Below are positions 1 through 6,773 of a DNA stretch of 7,977 nt, piece by piece. The translations under genes and the position numbers were made by a program. Origin of the DNA: Persephonella sp. (lineage in GTDB: Bacteria > Aquificota > Aquificia > Aquificales > Hydrogenothermaceae); the NCBI GenBank assembly GCA_027058925.1, contig JALTAS010000202.1, forward strand, positions 1-7,977, given 5' to 3'. Every line of letters starts with the position of its first letter. The first letter of the stretch is position 1. A model generated the notes under the pieces. That model was not told the origin of the DNA and ran no database searches. It saw only the letters and a program-made list of their open reading frames with translations.

Positions 1-14
1 AAAATAAACAGATC

Positions 15-749
15 ATGAAAAAAAGATACAACTACAAATTGGTTATCAAATATATCGGAACAAGGTACCACGGCTGGCAGAGACAACCAAACCATATAAC
101 AGTACAGCAGGTATTAGAGGACAAACTTAGAGAGCTTTTTAGAGAAAAGATAACCCTGATTGCTTCAGGAAGAACAGATGCAGGGGTTCATGCTTTAGGT
201 CAGGTTGCAAACTTCAAAACATTTTCTTACAGAAAGCCTGAGGAGATAAAAAAATATCTGAATGCAACACTACCAAGAGATATAGCCATTCTGTCAGCAG
301 AAGAAGTGCCCCTTTCCTTTAACGCAAGGTTCAGTGCAAAAGGTAAAACTTATTTTTACAGGATATACACAAAACCTGATCCTTTTCTTTACGGTTTTGG
401 GTGGTACCTTTCAAAAAAGTTCAGTATAAAAAAAATAGAGGAAGCTCTTGATCTTATCAAAAAGCAGAAAAATCTTAAAAGCCTGTCAAAAAAAGGGGAG
501 TACCTTAGGGAAGAGGTTGATATAAGGGAGCTTTTTTTAAAGTATGATGGAGAAATAATTGAGATACACATAACAGCTTCACATTTTCTAAGGCATATGG
601 TCAGGAAAATAGTAGCTCATGCCGTCAGGGTAGGCACAGGCTCTTTAACCATAAACCAGCTTAAAGATATACTTGATGCTGCTGATCCAAGCAGAGGCAT
701 TTACATAGCCCCGCCGGAAGGTCTTTTCTTAAAAGAGGTTTATTACTGA
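15..749 (+). CDS. truA: tRNA pseudouridine(38-40) synthase TruA
   Basis: This enzyme converts uridine to pseudouridine at positions 38-40 in the anticodon arm of many tRNAs, in the cytoplasm. The 244 residues match the usual TruA length. The catalytic loop G-R-T-D-A-G-V-H-A lies at residues 52-60, with Asp55 as the predicted nucleophile. The N-terminal YHGWQRQP (18-25) and the C-terminal FLRHMVRKIV segment are also family hallmarks, and the protein ends in the typical APPEGLFL stretch. The start at 15 gives a normal N-terminus (MKKRYNYKLVIKY). However, no clear Shine-Dalgarno sequence is visible in the 14 bases before it, and the frame is open to the window edge, so the start is slightly uncertain. 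A TAA at 5-7 in another frame could be the stop of an upstream gene. era follows after 60 bases on the same strand. The family assignment is secure. Confidence 0.96.
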   Translation: MKKRYNYKLVIKYIGTRYHGWQRQPNHITVQQVLEDKLRELFREKITLIASGRTDAGVHALGQVANFKTFSYRKPEEIKKYLNATLPRDIAILSAEEVPLSFNARFSAKGKTYFYRIYTKPDPFLYGFGWYLSKKFSIKKIEEALDLIKKQKNLKSLSKKGEYLREEVDIRELFLKYDGEIIEIHITASHFLRHMVRKIVAHAVRVGTGSLTINQLKDILDAADPSRGIYIAPPEGLFLKEVYY

Positions 750-809
750 AAGTTTGCAAAAAAAATATCCCTGACAGAAAATATTAAAAAATAGAAATCA
801 GGTGTAAAA

Positions 810-1727
810 ATGGAAAACAATAAAAATTTCAAGGCAGGGTTTGTTGCTTTAATCGGAAGACCTAATGTTGGCAAATCAACAATAATGAACAACATACTTG
901 GAACAAAACTGTCTATAGTAAGCCCAAAACCCCAAACAACAAGAATGAGAATTCTTGGGGTAAAACATGACAAAGATGCACAGATAATATTTCTTGATAC
1001 GCCTGGAGTCCAGAAAGGTAAGGATCTCCTCACAAAGGTTGTTATGGAGTCTGCTGTTGGGAGCATGGAAGAGGCAGACATTCTTGTTATGATAATTGAG
1101 GCAGATAAAGGTTGGACGAAGGAGGATGAGCTACTTCTTGAAAACTACATAAAAAAACTACAAAAACCAACAATTCTTGTGATAAACAAGATTGATAAAA
1201 TGAAGGACAAAAGGCTTCTTCTTCCACTTATTGAAGAGAGCGCCAAAAAATATAATTTTGTTGAGATAATACCTATGTCTGCAATAAAGGGTGAAAATCT
1301 TGATAGGTTTGTTCAGGTTATAAAAAAATATCTGCCTGAATCACCTCCTCTTTTCCCTGAAGATCAGATAACAGACCTTCCCCTAAGGTTTTACATAGCT
1401 GAGATAATAAGGGAAAAGATATTCCAGAACACAAAGCAGGAACTTCCTTATTCAGCAGCTGTGGAAGTTGAAAGCATTGAAGAAGGTCAGAAAAACAAAA
1501 ACCTTCTGATTATCAATGCTGTTATATATGTTGAGAAAGAAAACCACAAAGGGATAATAATAGGAAAAAAAGGCCAGATGCTTAAAAAAATTGGACAGCA
1601 GGCAAGACAGGAGCTTGAGGATCTGCTTGGCAAAAAAGTACATCTGAACCTTTGGGTAAAGGTAAGACCAAGATGGAAAGAGGATATAAGGCTTCTAAAG
1701 ATGCTTGGATACCAGTATGTTTCATAG
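810..1727 (+). CDS. era: GTPase Era, 16S rRNA-binding ribosome assembly factor
   Basis: Era binds the 3' end of 16S rRNA and couples GTP hydrolysis to 30S subunit maturation, in the cytoplasm and at the inner membrane. At 305 residues it is full length. The GTPase domain shows the P-loop GRPNVGKS (16-23), the Thr-rich switch I TTRMR (43-47), DTPG (63-66), NKID (126-129) and SAIKG (157-161). The C-terminal KH domain carries the RNA-binding GxxG loop as GKKG at 252-255, followed by the conserved KVHLNLWVKV strand. The ATG at 810 has AGGTG (800-804) five bases upstream and an in-frame TAG at 792-794, which fixes the start. mgtE begins 10 bases after the stop, and its ribosome binding site overlaps the era stop codon, so the two are probably cotranscribed and translationally coupled. 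Confidence 0.97.
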   Translation: MENNKNFKAGFVALIGRPNVGKSTIMNNILGTKLSIVSPKPQTTRMRILGVKHDKDAQIIFLDTPGVQKGKDLLTKVVMESAVGSMEEADILVMIIEADKGWTKEDELLLENYIKKLQKPTILVINKIDKMKDKRLLLPLIEESAKKYNFVEIIPMSAIKGENLDRFVQVIKKYLPESPPLFPEDQITDLPLRFYIAEIIREKIFQNTKQELPYSAAVEVESIEEGQKNKNLLIINAVIYVEKENHKGIIIGKKGQMLKKIGQQARQELEDLLGKKVHLNLWVKVRPRWKEDIRLLKMLGYQYVS

Positions 1728-1737
1728 AGGATAGAGA

Positions 1738-3111
1738 TTGCTTACACCTTCATTAAATGTTTTGAAGGAAACATTAAAAAGGCTTTTGTATAAGGGAAAT
1801 TATAAAGCATTAGAAAGAATACTTGAAAAAACACACAAAGGGGATCTTGTTGCTATATTCAGGTATCTTTCCCATCAGGAAAGGGTGAAAATATTCCAGA
1901 TACTTATGAACACAAGTATAGAAAAGGCATCTGATCTCCTTTACGATCTTGATGAGGACATACAGATTGAGATCTTAAGAGCTTTGCCTATAAAGGAAGC
2001 TCTCAGGGTTCTTATAACTTTCTCAACAGGTGAGATATCAAAAATAATAGACAAACTTCCTGTTGAGCTACAGAACGCCATTATGGCAAAACTTGCTGAA
2101 GAAGAAAAAGAAGAACTACGCAAGTTTATATCTTACGGGGAGGACAGTATAGCTCCTTTAATAAGCGAGGATTACATATCCGTTGAGGAAGAAAAAACGA
2201 TTGAGGATGTGCTGAATATTGTGAGAAGTGCCCCTGAGGATATAGAGATCATATACATATATGTTGTTGATAAAAAAGAAAGGCTTATCGGAGTTGCTTC
2301 TATAAAAGAGATACTTACAGCTCCTTTGAATGCCCAGATAAAAGATGTTATGAATACGGATGTTATCTCCATAAGATCTGATGCAACAAAAAGTGAGGCG
2401 ATAGATATTTTCCAGAGATACGATCTTCTTATTATTCCTGTTGTTGATGAGAATGAAGAGCTTATAGGGGTTATATACATTGATGACATTCTTGATGCGA
2501 TAACAGAAAAGACAACGGAAGATTTTTTCAAAATGGCCGGAGCTCAGGAAGAAGAACTTTTTTACACAAATCAGATTCTAAAAACAGCAAAACTGAGACT
2601 TCCATGGCTATTTGTTGTTGTTTTTGGGGAGATGGTTTCTGCTGTGATCATAAGCTTATTTGATTTCACAATTAGACAGTTTCTACCTATAGTTTTTTTT
2701 CTTCCCCTTGTTGCTGCCATATCAGGAATGATAAGCTCACAGTCGGCAATAATAACAGCAAGGGGTCTCGCAACAGGTAAAATAACAGAATATTTTAAAG
2801 ATTTTTTGAATTTTCTGCTCAGGGAAGTCAAAGTGGCTGTTTTGATAGCTTTAGCCGTCTCACTTGTTGTTGGACTTATATCTTCTGTATGGATAAGTGC
2901 TCATATTATGGGAGTTGTGATAGGAATAGCCCTATTTTTAAACATAGTAATAGCAGCGTTTGTTGGAGGCCTTCTACCTTATATCTCTTTAAAAATTCAT
3001 AAAGATCCTACCGTTGCAACAGGACCCATCACACTTACACTCAACGATATTATTGGTATCCTTATTTACCTTGGAACAGCAACACTGTTCCTTGAGTATC
3101 TCAAGGTTTAG
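1738..3111 (+). CDS. mgtE: MgtE-family magnesium transporter with CBS domains
   Basis: This is an inner-membrane Mg2+ channel/transporter, gated in characterised relatives by Mg2+ binding between its cytosolic domains. The 457 residues are the normal MgtE length. The order is a helical N domain (about 15-130), two CBS domains (about 142-198 and 204-260), a linker helix and a membrane domain (about 289-457) with roughly five hydrophobic segments. The C-terminal signature DPTVATGP (423-430) and TLNDIIG (434-440) is intact. Asp437 corresponds to the pore aspartate described in Thermus MgtE. Unusually, the second membrane segment reads SGMISSQ (329-335), where most members I know read GGNxGxQ. 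The start is TTG at 1738, with AGAGG (1726-1730) seven bases upstream; no upstream ATG competes. The gene follows era closely and overlaps the end of trpB2 by four bases. No Mg2+-sensing leader fits in the 10-base gap. Some relatives move Co2+, so substrate is inferred. Confidence 0.93.
   Translation: MLTPSLNVLKETLKRLLYKGNYKALERILEKTHKGDLVAIFRYLSHQERVKIFQILMNTSIEKASDLLYDLDEDIQIEILRALPIKEALRVLITFSTGEISKIIDKLPVELQNAIMAKLAEEEKEELRKFISYGEDSIAPLISEDYISVEEEKTIEDVLNIVRSAPEDIEIIYIYVVDKKERLIGVASIKEILTAPLNAQIKDVMNTDVISIRSDATKSEAIDIFQRYDLLIIPVVDENEELIGVIYIDDILDAITEKTTEDFFKMAGAQEEELFYTNQILKTAKLRLPWLFVVVFGEMVSAVIISLFDFTIRQFLPIVFFLPLVAAISGMISSQSAIITARGLATGKITEYFKDFLNFLLREVKVAVLIALAVSLVVGLISSVWISAHIMGVVIGIALFLNIVIAAFVGGLLPYISLKIHKDPTVATGPITLTLNDIIGILIYLGTATLFLEYLKV
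3069..3106. terminator. Back-to-back hairpins at mgtE/trpB2 junction, possible bidirectional terminator
   Basis: Two perfect inverted repeats sit inside the last codons of mgtE and directly after the trpB2 stop. The first is GGAACAG (3073-3079), loop CAACA, CTGTTCC (3085-3091). The second is CCTTGAG (3090-3096), loop TAT, CTCAAGG (3100-3106). They share two bases, so they probably cannot both form fully. A second CCTTG at 3069-3073 could instead pair with CAAGG (3102-3106) to make one longer structure. No T-tract follows on either strand, so classical intrinsic termination is not shown. Their position between convergent genes without a gap makes a termination or RNA 3'-end role plausible. Confidence 0.4.
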
Positions 3112-4403
3112 TCAGAAAGCTCACCTTCAAGGTATTTCTGATAAGCCATCAGATCAAGCAATCCATGACCGCTCAGGTTAAAAAGAATAACCTTTTGCTC
3201 CCCTGTCTGCCTGCATTTTAAAGCCTCATCTATTACAACCTTTACAGCGTGAGCCGATTCAGGGGCAGGGACTATACCTTCAGTCCGTGCAAAATCAACA
3301 GCCGCTTTAAACACTTCTGTTTGTGGAACTGCAACAGCTTCTAACAGCCCTTCATCATAAAGTTTTGATATGATCGGTGCCATTCCGTGGTATCTCAGTC
3401 CACCTGCATGTATAGAGGGAGGGATAAAATCGTGACCTAATGTGTGCATCTTCATAAGCGGTGTAAATCCAACAGTATCACCAAAGTCATAATCATATCT
3501 GCCCTTTGTTAATGTAGGACATGATGCTGGTTCAACAGCGATAAATCTTGTACAGCTGTCCCGTGACAACCTGTCTAACATGAAAGGAAGTGCAAGCCCT
3601 CCAAAATTACTTCCCCCTCCAACAGATCCTATAATCAAGTCAGGATAATGTTTTACCTTTGCAAGCTGTTTTTTTGCTTCAAGCCCTATAACTGTCTGAT
3701 GGAGTAAAACATGGTTAAGGACGCTTCCAAGGGAGTAATGGGTGTCGCTATTTTCAAGAGCCTCCTCAACAGCCTCACTTATTGCTATTCCAAGACTTCC
3801 CGGGTTGTCTGGATCTTCTTTCAGTATTTCCCTCCCTGACTTTGTATAAGGGCTTGGACTTGGAATGACCTTCGCTCCCCATGTTTCCATAAGAACTCTT
3901 CTGTAGGGTTTCTGCAGATAGCTGACTTTTACCATATATACCTTTACTTCAACACCAAAGTACTGACCTGCAAAGGCAAGGGAGCTTCCCCACTGCCCTG
4001 CACCTGTTTCTGTGGTCAGTTTTTTAATTCCTTCCTTTGCGTTGTAGTAAGCCTGTGGGACAGCAGTGTTTGGTTTATGGCTTCCTGGAGGAGCTGTCCC
4101 TTCATATTTGTAGTAAATCTTTGCAGGGGTATCAAGGTATTCCTCAAGATTGACGGCTCTTATAAGGGGTGTAGGTCTCCATATAGCGTAAACATCAAGA
4201 ACTTCAGGGGGAATATCTATCCATCTTTTGTCAGACATCTCCTGCTGTATCAATTCCTCAGGGAAGAGAGCTTTCAGCTTTTCCGGACTGATGGGCTGTT
4301 TTGTCTCAGGGTCAAGGGGCGGATCAAGAGGTGAAGGAAGGTCAGGTAGTATGTTGTACCACTGTTTTGGTATCTCACTTTCCTCAAGTATAATCTTTTT
4401 CAT
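3108..4403 (-). CDS. trpB2: Tryptophan synthase beta chain, TrpB2 type
   Basis: This PLP enzyme condenses indole with serine, or in some characterised TrpB2 proteins with O-phosphoserine, to make tryptophan. Its 431 residues and long N-terminal extension (about 1-75) mark the TrpB2 class rather than the shorter TrpAB-complex TrpB1. PLP should form a Schiff base with Lys110 in GSHKPNTA (107-114). The catalytic Glu132 lies in ETGAGQWG (132-139), and the phosphate-binding loop GSVGGGSN lies at 259-266. The C-terminal motif NLSGHG is also present. The start is well fixed: a perfect AAGGAGG (4411-4417 on the plus strand) sits seven bases before the ATG. No trpA or other trp gene is nearby, so it is probably expressed alone, from the divergent region it shares with the transporter gene. 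Family certainty is high. Whether it supplies tryptophan, salvages indole or uses phosphoserine is unknown. Confidence 0.95.
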   Translation of the reverse strand: MKKIILEESEIPKQWYNILPDLPSPLDPPLDPETKQPISPEKLKALFPEELIQQEMSDKRWIDIPPEVLDVYAIWRPTPLIRAVNLEEYLDTPAKIYYKYEGTAPPGSHKPNTAVPQAYYNAKEGIKKLTTETGAGQWGSSLAFAGQYFGVEVKVYMVKVSYLQKPYRRVLMETWGAKVIPSPSPYTKSGREILKEDPDNPGSLGIAISEAVEEALENSDTHYSLGSVLNHVLLHQTVIGLEAKKQLAKVKHYPDLIIGSVGGGSNFGGLALPFMLDRLSRDSCTRFIAVEPASCPTLTKGRYDYDFGDTVGFTPLMKMHTLGHDFIPPSIHAGGLRYHGMAPIISKLYDEGLLEAVAVPQTEVFKAAVDFARTEGIVPAPESAHAVKVVIDEALKCRQTGEQKVILFNLSGHGLLDLMAYQKYLEGELSD

Positions 4404-4450
4404 CTCTACCCCTCCTTGCTGAAAAGCTTTAAAACTATAACCTTAATTAT
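4404..4450. promoter_or_regulatory. Divergent intergenic region with trpB2 promoter elements
   Basis: These 47 bases must hold or border the 5' signals of two divergent genes. On the minus strand there is a perfect -10 hexamer TATAAT (4451 down to 4446), which runs into the transporter start codon, and a weaker TATAGT (4439 to 4434). Either would give trpB2 a short leader of about 25-36 bases containing its AAGGAGG (4417 to 4411). No good -35 was found at the expected spacing for either. On the plus strand TATAAC (4436-4441) could serve the transporter, but transcription would then start almost at its ATG. The elements are seen directly; promoter function is inferred. Confidence 0.4.
4411..4417 (-). 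promoter_or_regulatory. Shine-Dalgarno of trpB2
   Basis: On the minus strand this reads AAGGAGG, seven bases before the trpB2 ATG. It is the strongest ribosome binding site in the window, in contrast with the SD-less transporter start 34 bases away on the other strand. Confidence 0.85.
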
Positions 4451-5605
4451 ATGCTAAGAATAAACAAAAACATAATCTTTTTGGGAATAGTCAGCTTTTT
4501 GACTGATCTTTCCAGCGAGATGATATTTCCTGTTCTTCCTTTATTTCTTGATCATATTCTGAAAGCATCAAAATTTGAGATAGGGATTATTGAGGGTGCA
4601 GCAGAGCTCACCGCAAGCTTTTTAAAGGTTTTTTCAGGGTATGTCTCAGACAGGCTTGGAAGAAAAAAAGCTGTTGTTGTTGCAGGATACGCAATCTCAG
4701 CCTTTACAAAACCCCTTCTTTATTTTGCTGGAAGCTGGAAAGATGTTCTTGTTCTTAGGATGATAGAAAGAACCGGAAAAGGGATAAGAACCTCACCAAG
4801 AGATGCTTTAATCTCCTACTACACACAGAAGGAAAAAAGCGGAAGATCTTTTGGTTTTCACAGGGGTATGGACACCCTGGGAGCTGTTTTTGGAACTCTT
4901 ACAGCTTTTTTCTTTCTTTTATTTTTAGGAGAAAAAGAAAACACTTTCAGATTAATATTCCTTGTTTCCTTTCTTCCTGCTTTACTTTCAGTTTTGATAT
5001 TGATCCTGTTTGTTAAAGAGCCCAATATAAAAGCGGTAAAAAAATTAGAAAATTTTTCTCCAAAAGAACTACCATCCGATTTTTACAAACTTCTGACTCT
5101 TCAGGTTTTGTTTTCTATATTCAGTATGAATTATGCATTTATGATACTGAAGGCAAACAGTATTGGCGTTTCTATAGGATTTATACCTGTTGTTTATCTT
5201 CTTTACAACATCATTTATGCTTTTTCAAGCTATCCTGCAGGTTTTATTTCTGACAGATTTGGAAAAGGTTTTACCCTCTCTATAACATATCTTCTTTTTT
5301 CAGCCACAGCTTTCATCTTTACTCTTGATTTTCCAATTTTTGGATGGATAGGTTTCATTTTTTACGGACTTTTTATGGCAGGAAATGAGGTCACATCAAG
5401 GGCGATAGTGTCAGATCTTGTTCAGGAAAAATTAAAAGGAACAGCTTACGGAATATACCACACAGCTGTTGGTCTTTCTGTTTTTGCCTCAACATCTTTA
5501 GCAGGATTTTTATGGGACAGGTTTGGTGGAGATATCCCATTTTATATAGGAGGTTTAGGTTCTTTAATCCTGTCTTTTTTATGCTTCAGGATTTTAAAAG
5601 TCTGA
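4451..5605 (+). CDS. Major facilitator superfamily transporter (MJ1317-like group)
   Basis: This is a polytopic inner-membrane secondary transporter of 384 residues, with hydrophobic segments consistent with about 12 helices in two halves. The first half has the MFS motif A as G63-YVSDRLGRKK-73, followed by the conserved stretch R103 to D118, which includes ERTGKGIRTSPRD. The second half repeats motif A as GFISDRFGKG (264-273). The N-terminal FLTDLSSEM (16-24), the IEGAAE segment (47-52) and the GFHRGMD motif resemble the group of MFS proteins often called MJ1317-like, whose substrate is generally not known. I therefore give no substrate or symbol. The ATG at 4451 is the only sensible start, because an in-frame TAA lies at 4430-4432 and conserved sequence begins soon after the ATG. 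No Shine-Dalgarno precedes it. fabD follows after 42 bases, with its own -10 box, so the transporter may be a separate unit. Confidence 0.88.
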   Translation: MLRINKNIIFLGIVSFLTDLSSEMIFPVLPLFLDHILKASKFEIGIIEGAAELTASFLKVFSGYVSDRLGRKKAVVVAGYAISAFTKPLLYFAGSWKDVLVLRMIERTGKGIRTSPRDALISYYTQKEKSGRSFGFHRGMDTLGAVFGTLTAFFFLLFLGEKENTFRLIFLVSFLPALLSVLILILFVKEPNIKAVKKLENFSPKELPSDFYKLLTLQVLFSIFSMNYAFMILKANSIGVSIGFIPVVYLLYNIIYAFSSYPAGFISDRFGKGFTLSITYLLFSATAFIFTLDFPIFGWIGFIFYGLFMAGNEVTSRAIVSDLVQEKLKGTAYGIYHTAVGLSVFASTSLAGFLWDRFGGDIPFYIGGLGSLILSFLCFRILKV

Positions 5606-5610
5606 TCAGG

Positions 5611-5616
5611 TATAAT
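5611..5616 (+). promoter_or_regulatory. Candidate -10 box for fabD
   Basis: A perfect TATAAT lies six bases after the transporter stop codon and 32 bases before the fabD ATG, leaving room for a leader of about 25 bases that includes the SD. The hexamer at the expected -35 position (AGGATT, 5588-5593, 17-base spacing) is a poor match. Immediately upstream is the 8-base perfect palindrome CTGATCAG (5602-5609), which overlaps the transporter stop codon. The promoter is plausible but unproven. Confidence 0.45.
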
Positions 5617-5636
5617 ACTGTTTAAATATCTGTAAA

Positions 5637-5642
5637 AAGGAG
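5637..5642 (+). promoter_or_regulatory. Shine-Dalgarno of fabD
   Basis: AAGGAG stands five bases before the ATG at 5648. This is a strong ribosome binding site, and it fixes the start of fabD. Confidence 0.8.
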
Positions 5643-5647
5643 AAAAG

Positions 5648-6565
5648 ATGGGAAAAAAAGCCTTTGTTTTTCCCGGTCAGGGATCTCAGCAGATCGGTAT
5701 GGGAAAAGATGTTTATGAGGCTTATCCTGAGATACAGGATCTTTACCACAGGGTAAATGAGAGATTGGGTTTTGACCTGCAACAGATAATATTTGAGGAT
5801 GAGCAAAAACTTAACCTTACACAGTACACACAGCCAGCCCTTGTTTTGACTTCATACTCACTTCTTTATGCTCTGAGAAAAATCAGACCTGATATAATTC
5901 CTGATTACACAGCGGGACATTCCCTTGGAGAGTTTTCTGCCCTTGTTGCATCAGATTCCATAGACATAGTTGATGCAGTATGGATAACCCACATAAGAGG
6001 AAAGCTTATGCAGGAAGCTGTACCTGAAGGTGTTGGTTCAATGGCGGCGATTATAGGACTGCCTGCTGAAGAGATAGAAAAAACGCTTAAAGAGATCTCA
6101 GGTATAGTTGAGATAGCAAACTACAACTCACCTGAGCAGACCGTTATATCAGGTGAAAAAGAGGCTGTTGAAAAAGCCATGGATGTTTTAAAGGAAAAAG
6201 GTGCAAAAAAGGTTGTTCCCCTTGCAGTTTCAGTACCTGCCCACTCATCACTGCTCAGGGAAAAGGCAGAAGAGTTTGGGAAATATCTTGATGAGATACA
6301 GATAAAAGATCCTAAAATTCCAGTAATATCCAACATCACAGCAAGACCATTGACAGAAGCAGAAATTATCAGAAAAGAGCTGAAAGAACATTTTTATTCA
6401 CCTGTAAAATGGATTCAGTCTGTTCAGTTTATGGCTTCACAGGGTGTGGACACATTTTTTGAGATAGGTCCGAAAAAAGTTCTGACAGGCCTTGTAAGAA
6501 GAATTGTAAAAGGGGTTAATCTTGTAAACATCCAGACTTTAGAAGATATTGAAAAAGGAGTGTAA
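5648..6565 (+). CDS. fabD: Malonyl-CoA:ACP transacylase FabD
   Basis: FabD moves the malonyl group from CoA to acyl carrier protein, supplying the extender unit for type II fatty acid synthesis in the cytoplasm. The 305 residues are the usual length. The N-terminal FPGQGSQ lies at 8-14, the nucleophile Ser92 in GHSLGE (90-95), the malonate-carboxylate-binding Arg117 in HIRGKLM, and the catalytic His199 in VPAHSS. The C-terminal GPKKVLTGLV is the family signature that usually reads GPGKVL. AAGGAG precedes the ATG by five bases. The stop codon is followed after a single base by the next gene, whose SD lies inside the 3' end of fabD, so the downstream gene is translationally coupled. bioD two genes on is functionally related, because biotin serves acetyl-CoA carboxylase, the source of malonyl-CoA. 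Confidence 0.97.
   Translation: MGKKAFVFPGQGSQQIGMGKDVYEAYPEIQDLYHRVNERLGFDLQQIIFEDEQKLNLTQYTQPALVLTSYSLLYALRKIRPDIIPDYTAGHSLGEFSALVASDSIDIVDAVWITHIRGKLMQEAVPEGVGSMAAIIGLPAEEIEKTLKEISGIVEIANYNSPEQTVISGEKEAVEKAMDVLKEKGAKKVVPLAVSVPAHSSLLREKAEEFGKYLDEIQIKDPKIPVISNITARPLTEAEIIRKELKEHFYSPVKWIQSVQFMASQGVDTFFEIGPKKVLTGLVRRIVKGVNLVNIQTLEDIEKGV
6555..6560 (+). promoter_or_regulatory. Shine-Dalgarno of the Cys-rich gene, inside fabD
   Basis: AAGGAG lies in the last codons of fabD, six bases before the ATG at 6567. It decides the start of the small gene in favour of 6567 over the in-frame TTG at 6549, and it couples translation to fabD. Confidence 0.8.
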
Positions 6566-6566
6566 G

Positions 6567-6773
6567 ATGAAGAAGATTTTTGCATTTTTTATTTCATTGT
6601 CTTTGTTTTCTTTTAGCGTTGCATGTCCATGCAAGCAGATGAAAGAAGGCTGTCCAGACTGCTACAAAATGCTTGAAAAAGACGGATACAAGGATAAAAG
6701 GCTTATAAATCCTGAAAAAAATGGCTGTGAAAAGTGTGCTAAAAAAGACAAAAAGGAAGAGACAAGGGAGTAA
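6567..6773 (+). CDS. Small exported six-cysteine protein, function unknown
   Basis: I do not recognise this 68-residue protein. Residues 1-19 form a clear signal peptide: a KK start, a hydrophobic core rich in Phe, Leu and Ser, and SVA just before Cys20. The mature part would have about 49 residues with six cysteines spaced C-x-C (20, 22), C-x2-C (29, 32) and C-x2-C (54, 57), plus a very lysine/glutamate-rich tail. No CxxCH haem motif is present. SVA/C could be a signal peptidase I site or a weak lipobox with Ser at -3. Metal binding or disulfide formation in the periplasm is inference from the cysteines. The ATG at 6567 is chosen because AAGGAG (6555-6560) lies six bases upstream and the signal peptide then begins at residue 1. 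A TTG at 6549 in the same frame has no such support. The gene lies one base after fabD and directly abuts bioD, so it shares their transcript. Confidence 0.85.
   Translation: MKKIFAFFISLSLFSFSVACPCKQMKEGCPDCYKMLEKDGYKDKRLINPEKNGCEKCAKKDKKEETRE

Noticed and set aside
770..802. CCTGA (770-774) and TCAGG (798-802) could pair and cover the era SD
   Set aside because: Only five base pairs closing a 23-base AT-rich loop. This is expected by chance and too weak to call a regulatory stem.
743..1081. 112-codon open frame antisense to the era GTPase domain
   Set aside because: Covers the conserved P-loop region of era in reverse, with no motif or SD of its own.
1728..1737. Mg2+ riboswitch (M-box-like) ahead of mgtE
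   Set aside because: Only 10 bases separate era and mgtE, and mgtE appears translationally coupled to era, so there is no room for a leader RNA.
2172..2531. 119-codon open frame antisense to the mgtE CBS domains
   Set aside because: Ser/Ile-rich low-complexity product typical of the reverse of AT-rich coding DNA. The sense strand encodes clear CBS domains.
4077..4422. Open frames on the plus strand antisense to the start of trpB2
   Set aside because: No SD, no recognisable domain, composition follows trpB2 codons read backwards, and trpB2 is unambiguous.
5602..5609. Palindrome CTGATCAG just before the fabD -10 box as an operator
   Set aside because: Eight bases is short, half of it is coding and stop codon of the transporter, and there is no second copy nearby, so it is noted only within the promoter entry.
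6549..6566. In-frame TTG at 6549 giving a six-residue longer Cys-rich protein
   Set aside because: No SD precedes it, it would put charged residues and an extra Cys ahead of a clean signal peptide, and the ATG at 6567 has AAGGAG at ideal spacing.
6567..6773. Cys-rich protein as a c-type cytochrome
   Set aside because: Neither CxxC is followed by His (CPDCY and CEKCA), so there is no haem attachment site.
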